Shown: positions 44,304 through 53,060 of the stretch, piece by piece
Layout of the letters: each line of letters opens with the position of its first letter
How positions within the stretch are numbered: the first letter of the stretch is position 1
DNA from: Pseudomonas hunanensis
GTDB lineage: Bacteria; Pseudomonadota; Gammaproteobacteria; Pseudomonadales; Pseudomonadaceae
Direction: 5' to 3'
Assembly: GCF_013393325.1 (NCBI RefSeq)
Contig: NZ_QJRC01000095.1
Span: 62,001-126,000, forward strand
DNA: 64,000 nucleotides
Notes under the pieces: model-generated
Seen by the model: the letters and a program-made list of their open reading frames with translations, nothing else
Told to the model about the DNA's origin: nothing
The model's database searches: none
Translations under genes and position numbers: made by a program

Positions 44304-45632
44304 TCAGGCCTGCGCCGCAACGGCCTGAGCGTGGCGCCGACCACTGGCCAAGTGCACGGCCATGGCCAGCGCTGCGATGGCGCCAGGGATGGCGAAGGCT
44401 ATGAAATTGAGTTGCAGCGGTAGGTTGATACCCATAAGCGCGCCGCCCAGCAGCGGGCCGACGATGGCGCCGTTGCGGCCGATGCCCGAAGCCCAGCCCA
44501 GCCCGGTGGAGCGCACCGACAAGCCGTACATTTGCGCAGCGCCGGCATACAGCAGAATCTGCGTACCGATGGTGGTGGCGCCGGCGATGAAGATCAGCAG
44601 GTACAGCACGGGCATTGGGCTGTTCACCCCCAGCAGGCTGATCGACAGCGCAGCGGCAATGAAGAACGCCACCTTCACCTTGACCAGGTTGTAGCGGTCA
44701 CCCAGCCAGCCACCAAGGATCGCCCCGGCCATGCCGCCAAAGTTCAGGGCCAGCAGGAACGACAGGCTCGAACCCAGGCTGTAACCGGCGTTGGCCATCA
44801 GCTTGGGCAGCCAGGAACTCAACGCATAGACCATCAGCAGGCAGCAGAAGAACGCCAGCCATAGCGCCAGGGTGCGAATCGCCAGGCCGTTGCGGAACAG
44901 CTCAAGTACCGACGCCCCGCTGCCTTTGCGATCAGCCGCCTGCAGCACGTCATCGGCCTGCACGTCACAGTTCGGGTCCAGCCGTTTCAGCAGCTTGCGC
45001 GCTTCATCGCTACGGCCCTGACGCACCAGAAAACCGATGGATTCCGGCAGGTAGTAGAGGATCACCGGCAACAGCAACAGTGGCACCGCAGCGGCGAAGA
45101 ACATCGATTCCCAACCAAAGCGCGGCAGCATGAAGATGCCAACGCCCGCCGACAGCATGCCGCCCAGCGAATAGCCGCTGAACATGATCGCCACCAGCGT
45201 GCTGCGCAGGCGTTTGGGCGCGTACTCGTTCATCAGTGCCACGGCGTTGGGCATCAGGCCGCCACAGCCCAGGCCGGCAATGAAGCGGTAGATGCCAAAC
45301 TCGCTCGGGCTGCTGGCGAAGCCATTGAGAATGGTCGCCCCCGAGAACAAGGCGAAACAGATGGCAATGCCCTTCTTGCGCCCGATGCGGTCGGCCAGGC
45401 TGCCGAATGCCAAGGCGCCGAACATCATGCCGAACAGCGCATAGCTGCCCAGCGCACCCGCCTGCAACGGGGTCAGGCCCCACTCTTTCATGATTACCGG
45501 CAGTACCACGCCGTAGATGAACAGGTCATAGCCGTCGAAGATCAGCAGCAGGCCGCACCAGGCCATCACCATCCAGTGAAACGGGGTAAAGCGCGCATTA
45601 TCGATGATCGGGTGTACGTCAAGGGTTCGCAT
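44304..45632 (-). CDS. benK: MFS benzoate transporter
   Basis: The 442-residue major-facilitator carrier has about 12 membrane segments and the aromatic-acid:H+ symporter (AAHS) motif DGYDLFIYGVVLPVIMKEW in the first helix. It imports benzoate across the inner membrane. ATG 45632 follows directly from the upstream benD. Its place between benD and catA is the same as in P. putida. Confidence 0.92.
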   Translation of the reverse strand: MRTLDVHPIIDNARFTPFHWMVMAWCGLLLIFDGYDLFIYGVVLPVIMKEWGLTPLQAGALGSYALFGMMFGALAFGSLADRIGRKKGIAICFALFSGATILNGFASSPSEFGIYRFIAGLGCGGLMPNAVALMNEYAPKRLRSTLVAIMFSGYSLGGMLSAGVGIFMLPRFGWESMFFAAAVPLLLLPVILYYLPESIGFLVRQGRSDEARKLLKRLDPNCDVQADDVLQAADRKGSGASVLELFRNGLAIRTLALWLAFFCCLLMVYALSSWLPKLMANAGYSLGSSLSFLLALNFGGMAGAILGGWLGDRYNLVKVKVAFFIAAALSISLLGVNSPMPVLYLLIFIAGATTIGTQILLYAGAAQMYGLSVRSTGLGWASGIGRNGAIVGPLLGGALMGINLPLQLNFIAFAIPGAIAALAMAVHLASGRRHAQAVAAQA

Positions 45633-45689
45633 GGCATCTGTCGCTCTTGTTTTTGTTGTGGAGGAAAGCTGTTGCCGTGAGGTTGCTGC

Positions 45690-46451
45690 TCAGCCGAGGT
45701 CGCCGCCCCCTACCGGCAGGGTCACGCCGGTGATGTACGAAGCCTCGTCAGAGGCAAGGAACAAAATGGCGCCCACCTGCTCGTCGATGCTGCCGTAGCG
45801 GTGCATCAGGCTACTGTCGAGGGTCTGGTCGACGATCTGCTGGTACCAGCGTTTTTCCTGCTCGCTCTGCTCGGCGCTGTTACGCGGCACGCGCCGGGGC
45901 GGTGCTTCGGTGCCGCCGGGCGCGGTGGCGTTGACGCGGATGCCGCGGCCGGCGGTTTCAAAGGCCAGGCACGCGGTCAGCGCGTTGACGCCACCTTTGG
46001 CCGCGCCATAGGGCACACGGTTGACGCCACGGGTGGCGATGGACGAGACGTTGACGATGGCGCCGCTGCCGCGTTCGAGCATGTACGGCAGCGCGGCATG
46101 GCAGCACCACAGGGTCGGGAACAGCGAGCGGCGCACTTCGGCTTCGATCTGCTCGACTTCGTAGTGCTCGAAAGGCTTGGCCCAGATAGTGCCACCAACG
46201 TTGTTGACCAGGATGTCCAGGCGGCCGAAGGCTTGGACCGCACTGGCCATGACTCGGGCGCAGTCAGCGTGTTGCTCCAGGTCGGCAGTGAGGGTGAGCA
46301 TGCCCTCGCCGGCCAGTTCGTGGACCAGCTCGGAACGGTCTACCGCGACCACTTGCGCGCCCTCGGCCTTGAGCCGCCAACACACACCCCGGCCGATGCC
46401 TTGAGCGGCACCGGTGACCAGGGCGACCTTGCCTTGGAATCTATTGTTCAT
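45690..46451 (-). CDS. benD: Benzoate diol dehydrogenase
   Basis: The 253-residue short-chain dehydrogenase oxidises 1,6-dihydroxycyclohexa-2,4-diene-1-carboxylate to catechol with release of CO2, using NAD+. It has TGAAQGIG for cofactor, NNVGG, the catalytic Ser in VNVSSIATRG and Tyr-x3-Lys in VPYGAAKGG. I choose ATG 46451, where GGAGAG is at the right distance; the ATG at 46457 is too close to that site. Length equals known BenD (253 residues). Confidence 0.92.
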   Translation of the reverse strand: MNNRFQGKVALVTGAAQGIGRGVCWRLKAEGAQVVAVDRSELVHELAGEGMLTLTADLEQHADCARVMASAVQAFGRLDILVNNVGGTIWAKPFEHYEVEQIEAEVRRSLFPTLWCCHAALPYMLERGSGAIVNVSSIATRGVNRVPYGAAKGGVNALTACLAFETAGRGIRVNATAPGGTEAPPRRVPRNSAEQSEQEKRWYQQIVDQTLDSSLMHRYGSIDEQVGAILFLASDEASYITGVTLPVGGGDLG

Positions 46452-46477
46452 ATCCATCTCTCCGGTTCACCACGATC

Positions 46478-46569
46478 CCTGTGGGAGCGGGTTTACCCGC
46501 GAATGCGTCCGACAAGACATAACCGCTGTACCGGCCGGCCTCTTCGCGGGTAAACCCGCTCCTACAGGG
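46478..46569. repeat. Inverted pair of 35-bp P. putida REP elements
   Basis: A REP copy at 46535-46569 (CCGGCCTCTTCGCGGGTAAA onward to CTACAGGG) matches the 35-bp P. putida repeat, and an inverted copy sits at 46478-46506. The pair lies between benD and benC inside the operon and may alter mRNA stability or read-through. Confidence 0.8.
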
Positions 46570-46596
46570 GGCAGTGTTGTGTTCGGGGTAAAGGAG

Positions 46597-47607
46597 TCAG
46601 GCCGCCGCCGCGAACTTCTCGTAGTAGAAGTTGGCCGGGGTAATGCCCTGCTCACGCACGTACTGGCTGACCGCTTCTACCATCGGTGGCGGCCCGCACA
46701 GGTACACGTCCACATCGCCGTCATTGAGGTGGCGTGGCTCGATGTGCTGAGTCACGTAACCCTTCTGCGGGTACTGGCTGTCCGGGTTGGCCACGCAGGC
46801 GCTGTAGGTGAAGTTGGGGATGCGCGACGCCAGCGCTTGCAGGCGGTCGAGTTCGACCAGGTCGAAGTCGTTGGTCACGCCATAGATCAAGTGCAGCGGA
46901 TGCTCGCTGCCCTGCTCGGCGATCCTCTCCAGCATTGCAGTGAACGGTGCCAGCCCGGTCCCTCCCGCCAGCAGCAACAGCGGGCGCTGGATTGGCCGCA
47001 GGTAAAAGCTGCCCAGCGGCCCGGCCAGGCTCATGTTGTCGCCGGCCTTGGCCAGGTTGGTGAGGAAGCTGCTCATCAGCCCGCCCGGCACGTTGCGAAT
47101 CAGGAAGCTGACTTCGCCGTCCTTCTGCAGTGAGCTGAACGAGTAGGCGCGGCTTTGCTCGCTGCCCGGCACCTTGAGGTTGACGTACTGCCCCGGCAGG
47201 AATGCCAGGCGGCTGAGGGCCTCGCCCTTGATGGACAGGGCAATGGTACTGGCCGACAGTTGGCGCACATCGCTGATGGCCGCCTCGAAACTGGCTTGCT
47301 CGGTCTTGCACAGCTGCGACGAAGCCGGAATGCGGATCACGCAGTCGCTTTCGGCGCGCATCTGGCACGTCAGCACGTAGCCTTCGGCGATTTCGTCTTC
47401 GCTCAGGGCGTCTTCGATGAAGTTGTCGCCCAGGTCATAGCGCCCGGATTCGGCCTTGCATTTGCAGGTGCCGCAAGCACCGTCGCGGCAGTCCAGCGGA
47501 ATATTGATGCCCTGGCGATAGGCGGCATCGGCCACGGTCTCGTGGCCGCTTGCCTCGATGAAACGGGTAACGCCGTCTTCGAAATTCAGTGCGATCTGGT
47601 AGCTCAT
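46597..47607 (-). CDS. benC: Benzoate dioxygenase reductase
   Basis: The 336-residue protein supplies electrons from NADH to BenAB. It has an N-terminal plant-type ferredoxin domain with CRDGACGTCKCK for [2Fe-2S], followed by a flavin-binding domain (RAYSFSS) and NAD domain (LLLAGGTGLAPFTAMLE, CGPPPMV). ATG 47607 follows AGGTG. Its coordinates and domain order match BenC. Confidence 0.93.
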   Translation of the reverse strand: MSYQIALNFEDGVTRFIEASGHETVADAAYRQGINIPLDCRDGACGTCKCKAESGRYDLGDNFIEDALSEDEIAEGYVLTCQMRAESDCVIRIPASSQLCKTEQASFEAAISDVRQLSASTIALSIKGEALSRLAFLPGQYVNLKVPGSEQSRAYSFSSLQKDGEVSFLIRNVPGGLMSSFLTNLAKAGDNMSLAGPLGSFYLRPIQRPLLLLAGGTGLAPFTAMLERIAEQGSEHPLHLIYGVTNDFDLVELDRLQALASRIPNFTYSACVANPDSQYPQKGYVTQHIEPRHLNDGDVDVYLCGPPPMVEAVSQYVREQGITPANFYYEKFAAAA

Positions 47608-47679
47608 GTTGCACCTCGCGGGCGAGCCGGCCCACGGCGCGTCGCAGGACGCACCGGGCAGTGCTCGCAAAACCTTGTG

Positions 47680-48165
47680 TCAGATGTGGTAGATGTCGAT
47701 GACCTGACGCACGTAGTCGTTTTTCAGCACCACCTTCTTGGCCTTGATCAGCGGCTGTTCGCCGCGCAGGTCGAGGGTGTAGAAACTGGTGCCGAAATAA
47801 CTGTCAGTGGTCTTGTAGCGGAAGCTCAGGGTGTGCCAGTTGAAACGCACCTGGCAGCTGCCCTCGCCCTGTTCGACGATCTCGATGTTGCTGATGTTGT
47901 GCGAGGTGCGGGTGTCGGGCACGGTCGCGCTGGAGCGTTCGGTCTTGATGCGGAACACCCGGTCTTCCAGGCCACCCCGGTTGCCGTACCAGATCAGCGA
48001 GATTTCGCTCTGTGGGTCTTCGGTCAGGGTATCGTCATCATCCCAGCTGGGCATCCAGAAGGTGGCGTCGCTGGCGTACAGCTCCAGCCACTGGTCCCAC
48101 TGGGCGTCGTCCAGGTAGCGCGCTTCGCGGTAGAGAAAGTCGCGCACGGTTTCATACAGGCTCAT
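47680..48165 (-). CDS. benB: Benzoate 1,2-dioxygenase small subunit
   Basis: The 161-residue beta subunit has a cone-shaped NTF2-like fold and the conserved DDDDTLTEDPQSEISLIWY-type segments. It forms the alpha3-beta3 terminal oxygenase with BenA. Its ATG overlaps the benA stop codon by four bases, ensuring equal amounts. The C-terminal KNDYVRQVIDIYHI is typical of the subunit. Confidence 0.93.
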   Translation of the reverse strand: MSLYETVRDFLYREARYLDDAQWDQWLELYASDATFWMPSWDDDDTLTEDPQSEISLIWYGNRGGLEDRVFRIKTERSSATVPDTRTSHNISNIEIVEQGEGSCQVRFNWHTLSFRYKTTDSYFGTSFYTLDLRGEQPLIKAKKVVLKNDYVRQVIDIYHI

Positions 48166-49520
48166 TGCACGGCCTCCACGGGGATCAGTTGCTGTTCGTC
48201 CTTGAGGGCCTGGATCATGGTGTCCTGCCAGTACTTGTGCTGCAGCACGAACAGGCCTTCGTCCTCGGTGCGCACGCCGGACAATAGCGGTTCGAGTTCG
48301 ATTTCCTTGGCGGCCTCATCAGCGCCTTCGACCCAATGTTTAGCACCGCGGGACATATCGTTCCAACCGGTGCCGCCGCCGTAGCCGGTCTGGCACGAGC
48401 GGAACTCTTCCAGGTCGTCCGGGGTGGCCATGCCGCTGACATTGAAGAAGTCTTCGTACTGGCGGATGCGCTTGGCACGGGCATCGGCACTCTCGCCTTT
48501 CGGCGCGATGCAATAGATGGTGATTTCGGTCTTGTTCACCGAAATCGGCCGGGCAACGCGGATCTGCGAGCTGAACTGGTCCATCAGGTAAACGTTGGGG
48601 TACAGGCACAGGTTGCGCGAGTTTTCGATCATCCAGTCGGCGCGGGCCTGGCCGAAGTCGGCGGCCAGCTGGTCGCGGCGCTCGTAGGCCGGGCGGTCTT
48701 CGGGGTTGGCCCAGCGGGTCCACAGCAGCAGGTGGCCGTGGTCGAAGGAGTAGAAGCCGCCGCCCTGCTTGGCCCAGGAACCGGCGCTCATGGTCTTGAT
48801 CTCGTCACCCGCTTCGCGCTGCTTGCGCTGGTTCTGGGTAGCGGCGTAGTTCCAGTGCACGGAGCTGACGTGGTAGCCGTCGGCGCCGTTTTCGGCGGTG
48901 AGCTTCCAGTTGCCTTCGTAGATGTACGAGCTGGCACCGCGCAGCACTTCCAGACCCTCCGGCGACTGATCGACGATCATGTCGATGATCTTGGCCGACT
49001 CGCCCAGGTGTTCCACCAGCGGTTTTACATCGGCGTTCAGGCTGCCGAACAGAAAGCCCCGGTACGACTCGAAGCGCGCCACCTTGGTCAGGTCGTGGGA
49101 GCCGTCGCAGTTGAAGCTGTCGGGGTAGCCGGCATTGCTCGGGTCTTTCACCTTCAGCAGCTTGCCGCTGTTGTTGAACGTCCAGCCGTGGAATGGGCAG
49201 GTGTAGCTGGAGCGGTTACCGCGCTTGTGCCGGCACAGCATGGCGCCACGGTGGCTGCAGGCATTGAGGAAGGCATTGAGCTCACCGTCCTTGTTGCGCG
49301 CGATGAAAATCGGCTGGCGCCCCATGGTCAGGCTGAGGAAGTCGTTCTTTTCGGGGATCTGGCTTTCATGGGCCAGATAGATCCAGTTGCCCTCGAAGAT
49401 GTGTTTCATCTCCAGGTCGAACAGGCGTGGGTCGGTAAACATCTCGCGCTTGCAGCGGTAGATGCCCTTTTCACGGTCGTCCTCGAGCATGGCATTGAGG
49501 TAGTCGAATCCCAGGGACAT
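48162..49520 (-). CDS. benA: Benzoate 1,2-dioxygenase large subunit
   Basis: The 452-residue catalytic subunit carries a Rieske cluster (CSHRGAMLC and CPFHGW: two Cys, two His) and a mononuclear iron site in NGADGYHVSSVHW. With BenB it converts benzoate to the cis-diol. I start at ATG 49520 where GGAG is well placed; ATG 49535 is in frame but lacks a ribosome-binding site. BenR-dependent sites lie just upstream. Confidence 0.94.
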   Translation of the reverse strand: MSLGFDYLNAMLEDDREKGIYRCKREMFTDPRLFDLEMKHIFEGNWIYLAHESQIPEKNDFLSLTMGRQPIFIARNKDGELNAFLNACSHRGAMLCRHKRGNRSSYTCPFHGWTFNNSGKLLKVKDPSNAGYPDSFNCDGSHDLTKVARFESYRGFLFGSLNADVKPLVEHLGESAKIIDMIVDQSPEGLEVLRGASSYIYEGNWKLTAENGADGYHVSSVHWNYAATQNQRKQREAGDEIKTMSAGSWAKQGGGFYSFDHGHLLLWTRWANPEDRPAYERRDQLAADFGQARADWMIENSRNLCLYPNVYLMDQFSSQIRVARPISVNKTEITIYCIAPKGESADARAKRIRQYEDFFNVSGMATPDDLEEFRSCQTGYGGGTGWNDMSRGAKHWVEGADEAAKEIELEPLLSGVRTEDEGLFVLQHKYWQDTMIQALKDEQQLIPVEAVQ

Positions 49521-49583
49521 GGCCAGGGTCTCCATTGTTATTGTTTAGACCTGGTCAGTTTGGGCGCTGGTATTAGGCGGGAG

Positions 49584-49619
49584 TATCCGGTTTGTGCGCA
49601 GTAGTATCCGTTTTGTGCA
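49584..49619 (-). promoter_or_regulatory. BenR binding sites of the benA promoter
   Basis: On the minus strand TGCACAAAACGGATA (49605-49619) and CGCACAAACCGGATA (49584-49598) follow the XylS/BenR pattern TGCA-N6-GGNTA, the first perfectly. Their 21-base spacing equals that of the XylS Pm promoter. They precede benA, as expected for benzoate-dependent activation. Confidence 0.85.
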
Positions 49620-49647
49620 GGCTTGCACGCGAAGGGGGTGGCGAAGT

Positions 49648-50604
49648 TCAGCGCCGGTTACGGAAAGTTTCCGAAGGCAATTCACCAAACTGGTGCCGAT
49701 ACACTTCGGAAAAGCGCCCCAGGTGCAGGAAGCCATAATCCAAGGCCAGTTCAGTCACGCTACGCACTGCACAACTGGCATCTCCCAGACAGGCACGCAC
49801 CTGCTCCAGCTTGCGCTGACGCACATATTGCTTGGGCGTAGTACCAAGATGCCGGTCGAACAACGCATACAACGACCGCAGGCTCATGCACGCCTGCTCT
49901 GCCAGCGCCTCGGCTGGCAGCTCAAGTTTGAGGTTGCGATCGATATATTCGATGATCCGATCAAGGCTTACGCCAGGCGATCCCAGGCTTTCGCGGCGGA
50001 TATTGGTGCTCATCAGGGTCAGCAGCTTGCTGGCGACAATCTGGCTGTAATGGCCCTGCACCCTGGGTAGCGAATCGCTCACTTCCGCTTCATGGCAAAC
50101 CATCGCCAGCAGGTTCACGAACCCGTCCAGTTCATCCAACCGATAATGGTTGCGCAAGAACCGCACGCCGCCTTCTGGCCGATGCCAGCGCTGTTCATCG
50201 CAGATCGAGTCCAGCAAGCGGGTCGGCACCTTGAGGATGAACTTCTCGCAGTCTTCTGAGTAAGTCAGATCAACTGGGTCGTCCGGGTTGATCAGCAGCA
50301 GCTCCCCTGGAATCAGGTGCTGTTCGCGCTTGTGCCCGCGCCACAGGCAATTGCCGTTGAGCAGCACTTGCAGGTGGTAAATGGTTTCCAGTGCTGGCGA
50401 GGTAACGCGCACGCTGCCACCGTAGCTGATACGACACAAGTCGAGTTCGGCGAACTTGCGGTGGCTGAGGCTGGCCTGAGGGTGGGTGGTACGCGACAGA
50501 CCGATGCAATGCTGGCCCACATGCTGGTTCACATAATCGGACACAGCATAAGGGTCGGCGTGGTGAAACACGCTACTGCGTTCGCTCAGCAGGCGGCTTT
50601 CCAT
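49648..50604 (-). CDS. benR: BenR, AraC/XylS-family activator
   Basis: The 318-residue protein is the benzoate-responsive activator. It has an N-terminal effector domain and a C-terminal AraC double helix-turn-helix beginning near EQACMSLRSLYALFDRH and ending GFLHLGRFSEVYRHQFGE. The ATG at 50604 gives the known BenR length (318); a TTG two codons earlier is in frame but unlikely. It binds benzoate directly and activates benA. Confidence 0.93.
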   Translation of the reverse strand: MESRLLSERSSVFHHADPYAVSDYVNQHVGQHCIGLSRTTHPQASLSHRKFAELDLCRISYGGSVRVTSPALETIYHLQVLLNGNCLWRGHKREQHLIPGELLLINPDDPVDLTYSEDCEKFILKVPTRLLDSICDEQRWHRPEGGVRFLRNHYRLDELDGFVNLLAMVCHEAEVSDSLPRVQGHYSQIVASKLLTLMSTNIRRESLGSPGVSLDRIIEYIDRNLKLELPAEALAEQACMSLRSLYALFDRHLGTTPKQYVRQRKLEQVRACLGDASCAVRSVTELALDYGFLHLGRFSEVYRHQFGELPSETFRNRR

Positions 50605-50827
50605 AGGCAAGGCACTCGGTATCGTTATTGTTCTGGTCGCCGCGTCCTACTGCCTTGTGGGCTGTGGTTGCGGTCGTCACGGTCATTCTATCGGGCCGGT
50701 TGCGGGTCGCGGGGGCAGGCGACAACCGGTGGATGGGCACACTACAGCAAAAAGGCGGGGGTTGGGCAATGCGGCGATGGGATTGGATGGGCGGATAACG
50801 GACAGGCCAGGTGCAGCCTGTGTTCGT

Positions 50828-51883
50828 TTATCGAACAGTTTCTTCCTGCCGCCCTGCCCACCCCTGGCTACGGGCACGATATTGGCGCGGAGCAACGGCA
50901 AACAACTCACGAAACCGCCGATAGAAATGCGGGAAGCTGATGAACCCGCTGGCCACTGCCACCTCGGTCAATGACTTGCTGGTGTGTTGCAACAGTTGGC
51001 GCGCATGGGTCAGGCGCAGCTCCAGATAGTAACGCGGTGGTGTGGCCTGCACATGGCGGCGGAACAGCCGCTCCAAGTGCCGGCGAGACAAGCCGGCATG
51101 TTCGGCGATTTCGTCGATGCCAATGGGGTCTTCGATATTGGCATGCATCAATTCCAGGGCCAGGCGCACCCCCTTGGGCAGGCTGGGGTCGATTTCCGGG
51201 GCGCTGGCAGGTGCGTCGCTCAAGACCCGCGCACGGTCACAGGCCAGCATCTGCTCCACGGCCCGGCGCAAGGGTACGCCACCGCACTGTTCAAGCATTG
51301 CCAACATCATGTCCAAGGCACTGCTGGCACCGGCGCAGCTCATATGTCGCCGGTCCAGCACATGGGCCTGGCGGCTGATACGTACTTTGGGGAACAGCTC
51401 GTTCATCATCGCTCGGCCATCGGGGTGGAAGGCGCAGTCGTGATCATTGAGCAAGCCAGCCTCGGCCAGGAAGTAAGCGCCGTTCCACAGCCCGCCCAGT
51501 TGGCAGCCGTACTGGTCGGCTTGGCGCAACTTGGCACGCAGTTGCGGCGCGGCTTCCAGGCGCACGCGAAAGCCACCACACACCAGCAGGCAGTCAAGGC
51601 CGTGCACATCCAGGTCAGCGAGCTGAGTGTTGACCGGCAAGGCGATGCCCAGGTCGCTCATCACCTGGGCGCCCTCACCCACCACCTGAACCTGGAACAA
51701 CGGCGTGGCGCTCATCAGGTTGGCGGTGACCAGGCTGTCCATCGCAGCTGTGAAGGCCATCATCGAAAAGTGCTCGCGCAGGACGAAGGCCACGCGCTGG
51801 CACGGCATTGAAAGCGAAGTGCGGATGGCCGGGGCCAGGTGGGCCAGGTTGGTGCTTTTGAGGATGCTTTCGAAGTGGCTCAT
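50828..51883 (-). CDS. GlxA/AraC-family regulator with DJ-1-like domain
   Basis: The 351-residue protein has an N-terminal DJ-1/PfpI-like domain (CLLVCGGFRVRLE, then LGGLWNGAYFLAEAGL, where DJ-1 proteases have Cys) and a C-terminal AraC helix-turn-helix (IDEIAEHAGLSRRHLERLF). Such GATase-like regulators control choline, carnitine, betaine and arginine metabolism in pseudomonads (GbdR, CdhR, ArgR relatives). It follows a betaine-type ABC operon, separated from the binding-protein gene by a hairpin, so it may respond to the same substrate. Confidence 0.85.
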   Translation of the reverse strand: MSHFESILKSTNLAHLAPAIRTSLSMPCQRVAFVLREHFSMMAFTAAMDSLVTANLMSATPLFQVQVVGEGAQVMSDLGIALPVNTQLADLDVHGLDCLLVCGGFRVRLEAAPQLRAKLRQADQYGCQLGGLWNGAYFLAEAGLLNDHDCAFHPDGRAMMNELFPKVRISRQAHVLDRRHMSCAGASSALDMMLAMLEQCGGVPLRRAVEQMLACDRARVLSDAPASAPEIDPSLPKGVRLALELMHANIEDPIGIDEIAEHAGLSRRHLERLFRRHVQATPPRYYLELRLTHARQLLQHTSKSLTEVAVASGFISFPHFYRRFRELFAVAPRQYRARSQGWAGRQEETVR

Positions 51884-51912
51884 GGCTTTAACTCAACTGC
51901 GGGAGTTGCATT

Positions 51913-51944
51913 GGCTTCCACGCGGGCTTGCCCGCGAAGAAGCC
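51913..51944 (-). other. REP-like hairpin before the AraC gene
   Basis: GGCTT pairs with AAGCC around a tight CGCGGGC-TT-GCCCGCG stem (51921-51936). It lies between the binding-protein stop and the regulator start and may separate their expression. Confidence 0.55.
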
Positions 51945-51961
51945 AGCAGTGCTGGAACAGG

Positions 51962-52990
51962 TTACTTGCCGGCCTGGGCCGCTGCGTCGCGTGAGGCTTG
52001 CAGCCACTGATCGAACTGCTGGCGGTGGGCGGCAACCCACTGCTTGGCATGGCGCTCGATGTCTTTGGGCTTCTTCTCGCCCTGCTGCATCTTCAGGTTC
52101 TGGTTGCTCTCGTCGTCGGTGTTGATCTGCACCAGCGACAGGAACTTCAGCGCCGCCGGGTTCTTTTCGGCAAAGTCCTTGTTCAGCACGGCCACCACCT
52201 TGTCGATGGCAAAGCCCAGGTTTTTGCCGTGGTAGGTGGTGTCGACGTCGTTCTTGCCATCAGGCAGGTCGGTCTTCGGCACTTCCAGCCAGACCACATC
52301 CTTGCCTTCGACCAGCACGCTGGCGATCCACTGCGGCACCCAGGTGAAATACAGGATCGGCTTGCCTTCCTTGTAACGGGCGATGGTGTCGGCCATCAGC
52401 GCAAAGTACGAGCCTTGGTTGACGTTGACACTCTTGTCCAGGTCGTAGGCCTTCATGTGGTGGGAAATCACCAGCTCGCAACCCCAGCCCGGATTGCAAC
52501 CGGTCATGTCGGCCTTGCCGTCGCCGTCGGTGTCGAACAGTTTGGCGATTTCCGGCTTTTTCAGGTCGGTGATGTACTTGATGTTGTACTGGTCGGCGGT
52601 TTTCTTGTCGATCAAGTAGCCCTGGGCGACACCCGGCAGAATGTTGCCGGTCTTGACCATCACATCGTCGCCGCCAGCCTGCTGGTAGAACTTGTCGTGC
52701 AGTTTTTCCCACAGGTGCACGGTGAAGTCGGCATCGCCGTTGGCCAAGGCCACCATCATCACGCCGTATTCGGTCTCCTTGGGTTCCTGCACGTTGTAGC
52801 CCAGCTCGCGCAGGCCTTCCATGGCCACTTCACCGCGGAAACGCTCTTCGGCGATCGAGGGGAAAATCGGCGTTACCTTCACGCCATCACCCGGTTTGTC
52901 CGCCGAAGCGTTTGCGCCCAGCGCAGCGGCCACCAGGGTCAATGCCGTGGCACATTTGAGGATGCTGCGGGTGAATTTGGATTCGTGCAT
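51962..52990 (-). CDS. Betaine/choline-type ABC substrate-binding protein
   Basis: The 342-residue periplasmic protein has a signal peptide (cleavage near GANASADKPG) and belongs to the ProX/OpuAC-type family. Family features include ALANGDADFTVHLWEKLHD and YFTWVPQWIASV, with aromatic residues that cage a quaternary ammonium group. ATG 52990 follows AAGAAGGTAAG. It is the third gene of an ATPase-permease-binding protein operon. The ligand is probably betaine, choline or carnitine, but proline betaine and others are possible. Confidence 0.87.
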   Translation of the reverse strand: MHESKFTRSILKCATALTLVAAALGANASADKPGDGVKVTPIFPSIAEERFRGEVAMEGLRELGYNVQEPKETEYGVMMVALANGDADFTVHLWEKLHDKFYQQAGGDDVMVKTGNILPGVAQGYLIDKKTADQYNIKYITDLKKPEIAKLFDTDGDGKADMTGCNPGWGCELVISHHMKAYDLDKSVNVNQGSYFALMADTIARYKEGKPILYFTWVPQWIASVLVEGKDVVWLEVPKTDLPDGKNDVDTTYHGKNLGFAIDKVVAVLNKDFAEKNPAALKFLSLVQINTDDESNQNLKMQQGEKKPKDIERHAKQWVAAHRQQFDQWLQASRDAAAQAGK

Positions 52991-53060
52991 CGTCGCTTAC
53001 CTTCTTCTGATTTTTATCTTCAAGTGCGGCAGATCGAACGTATCAAGTGTCTTGCTGTGC

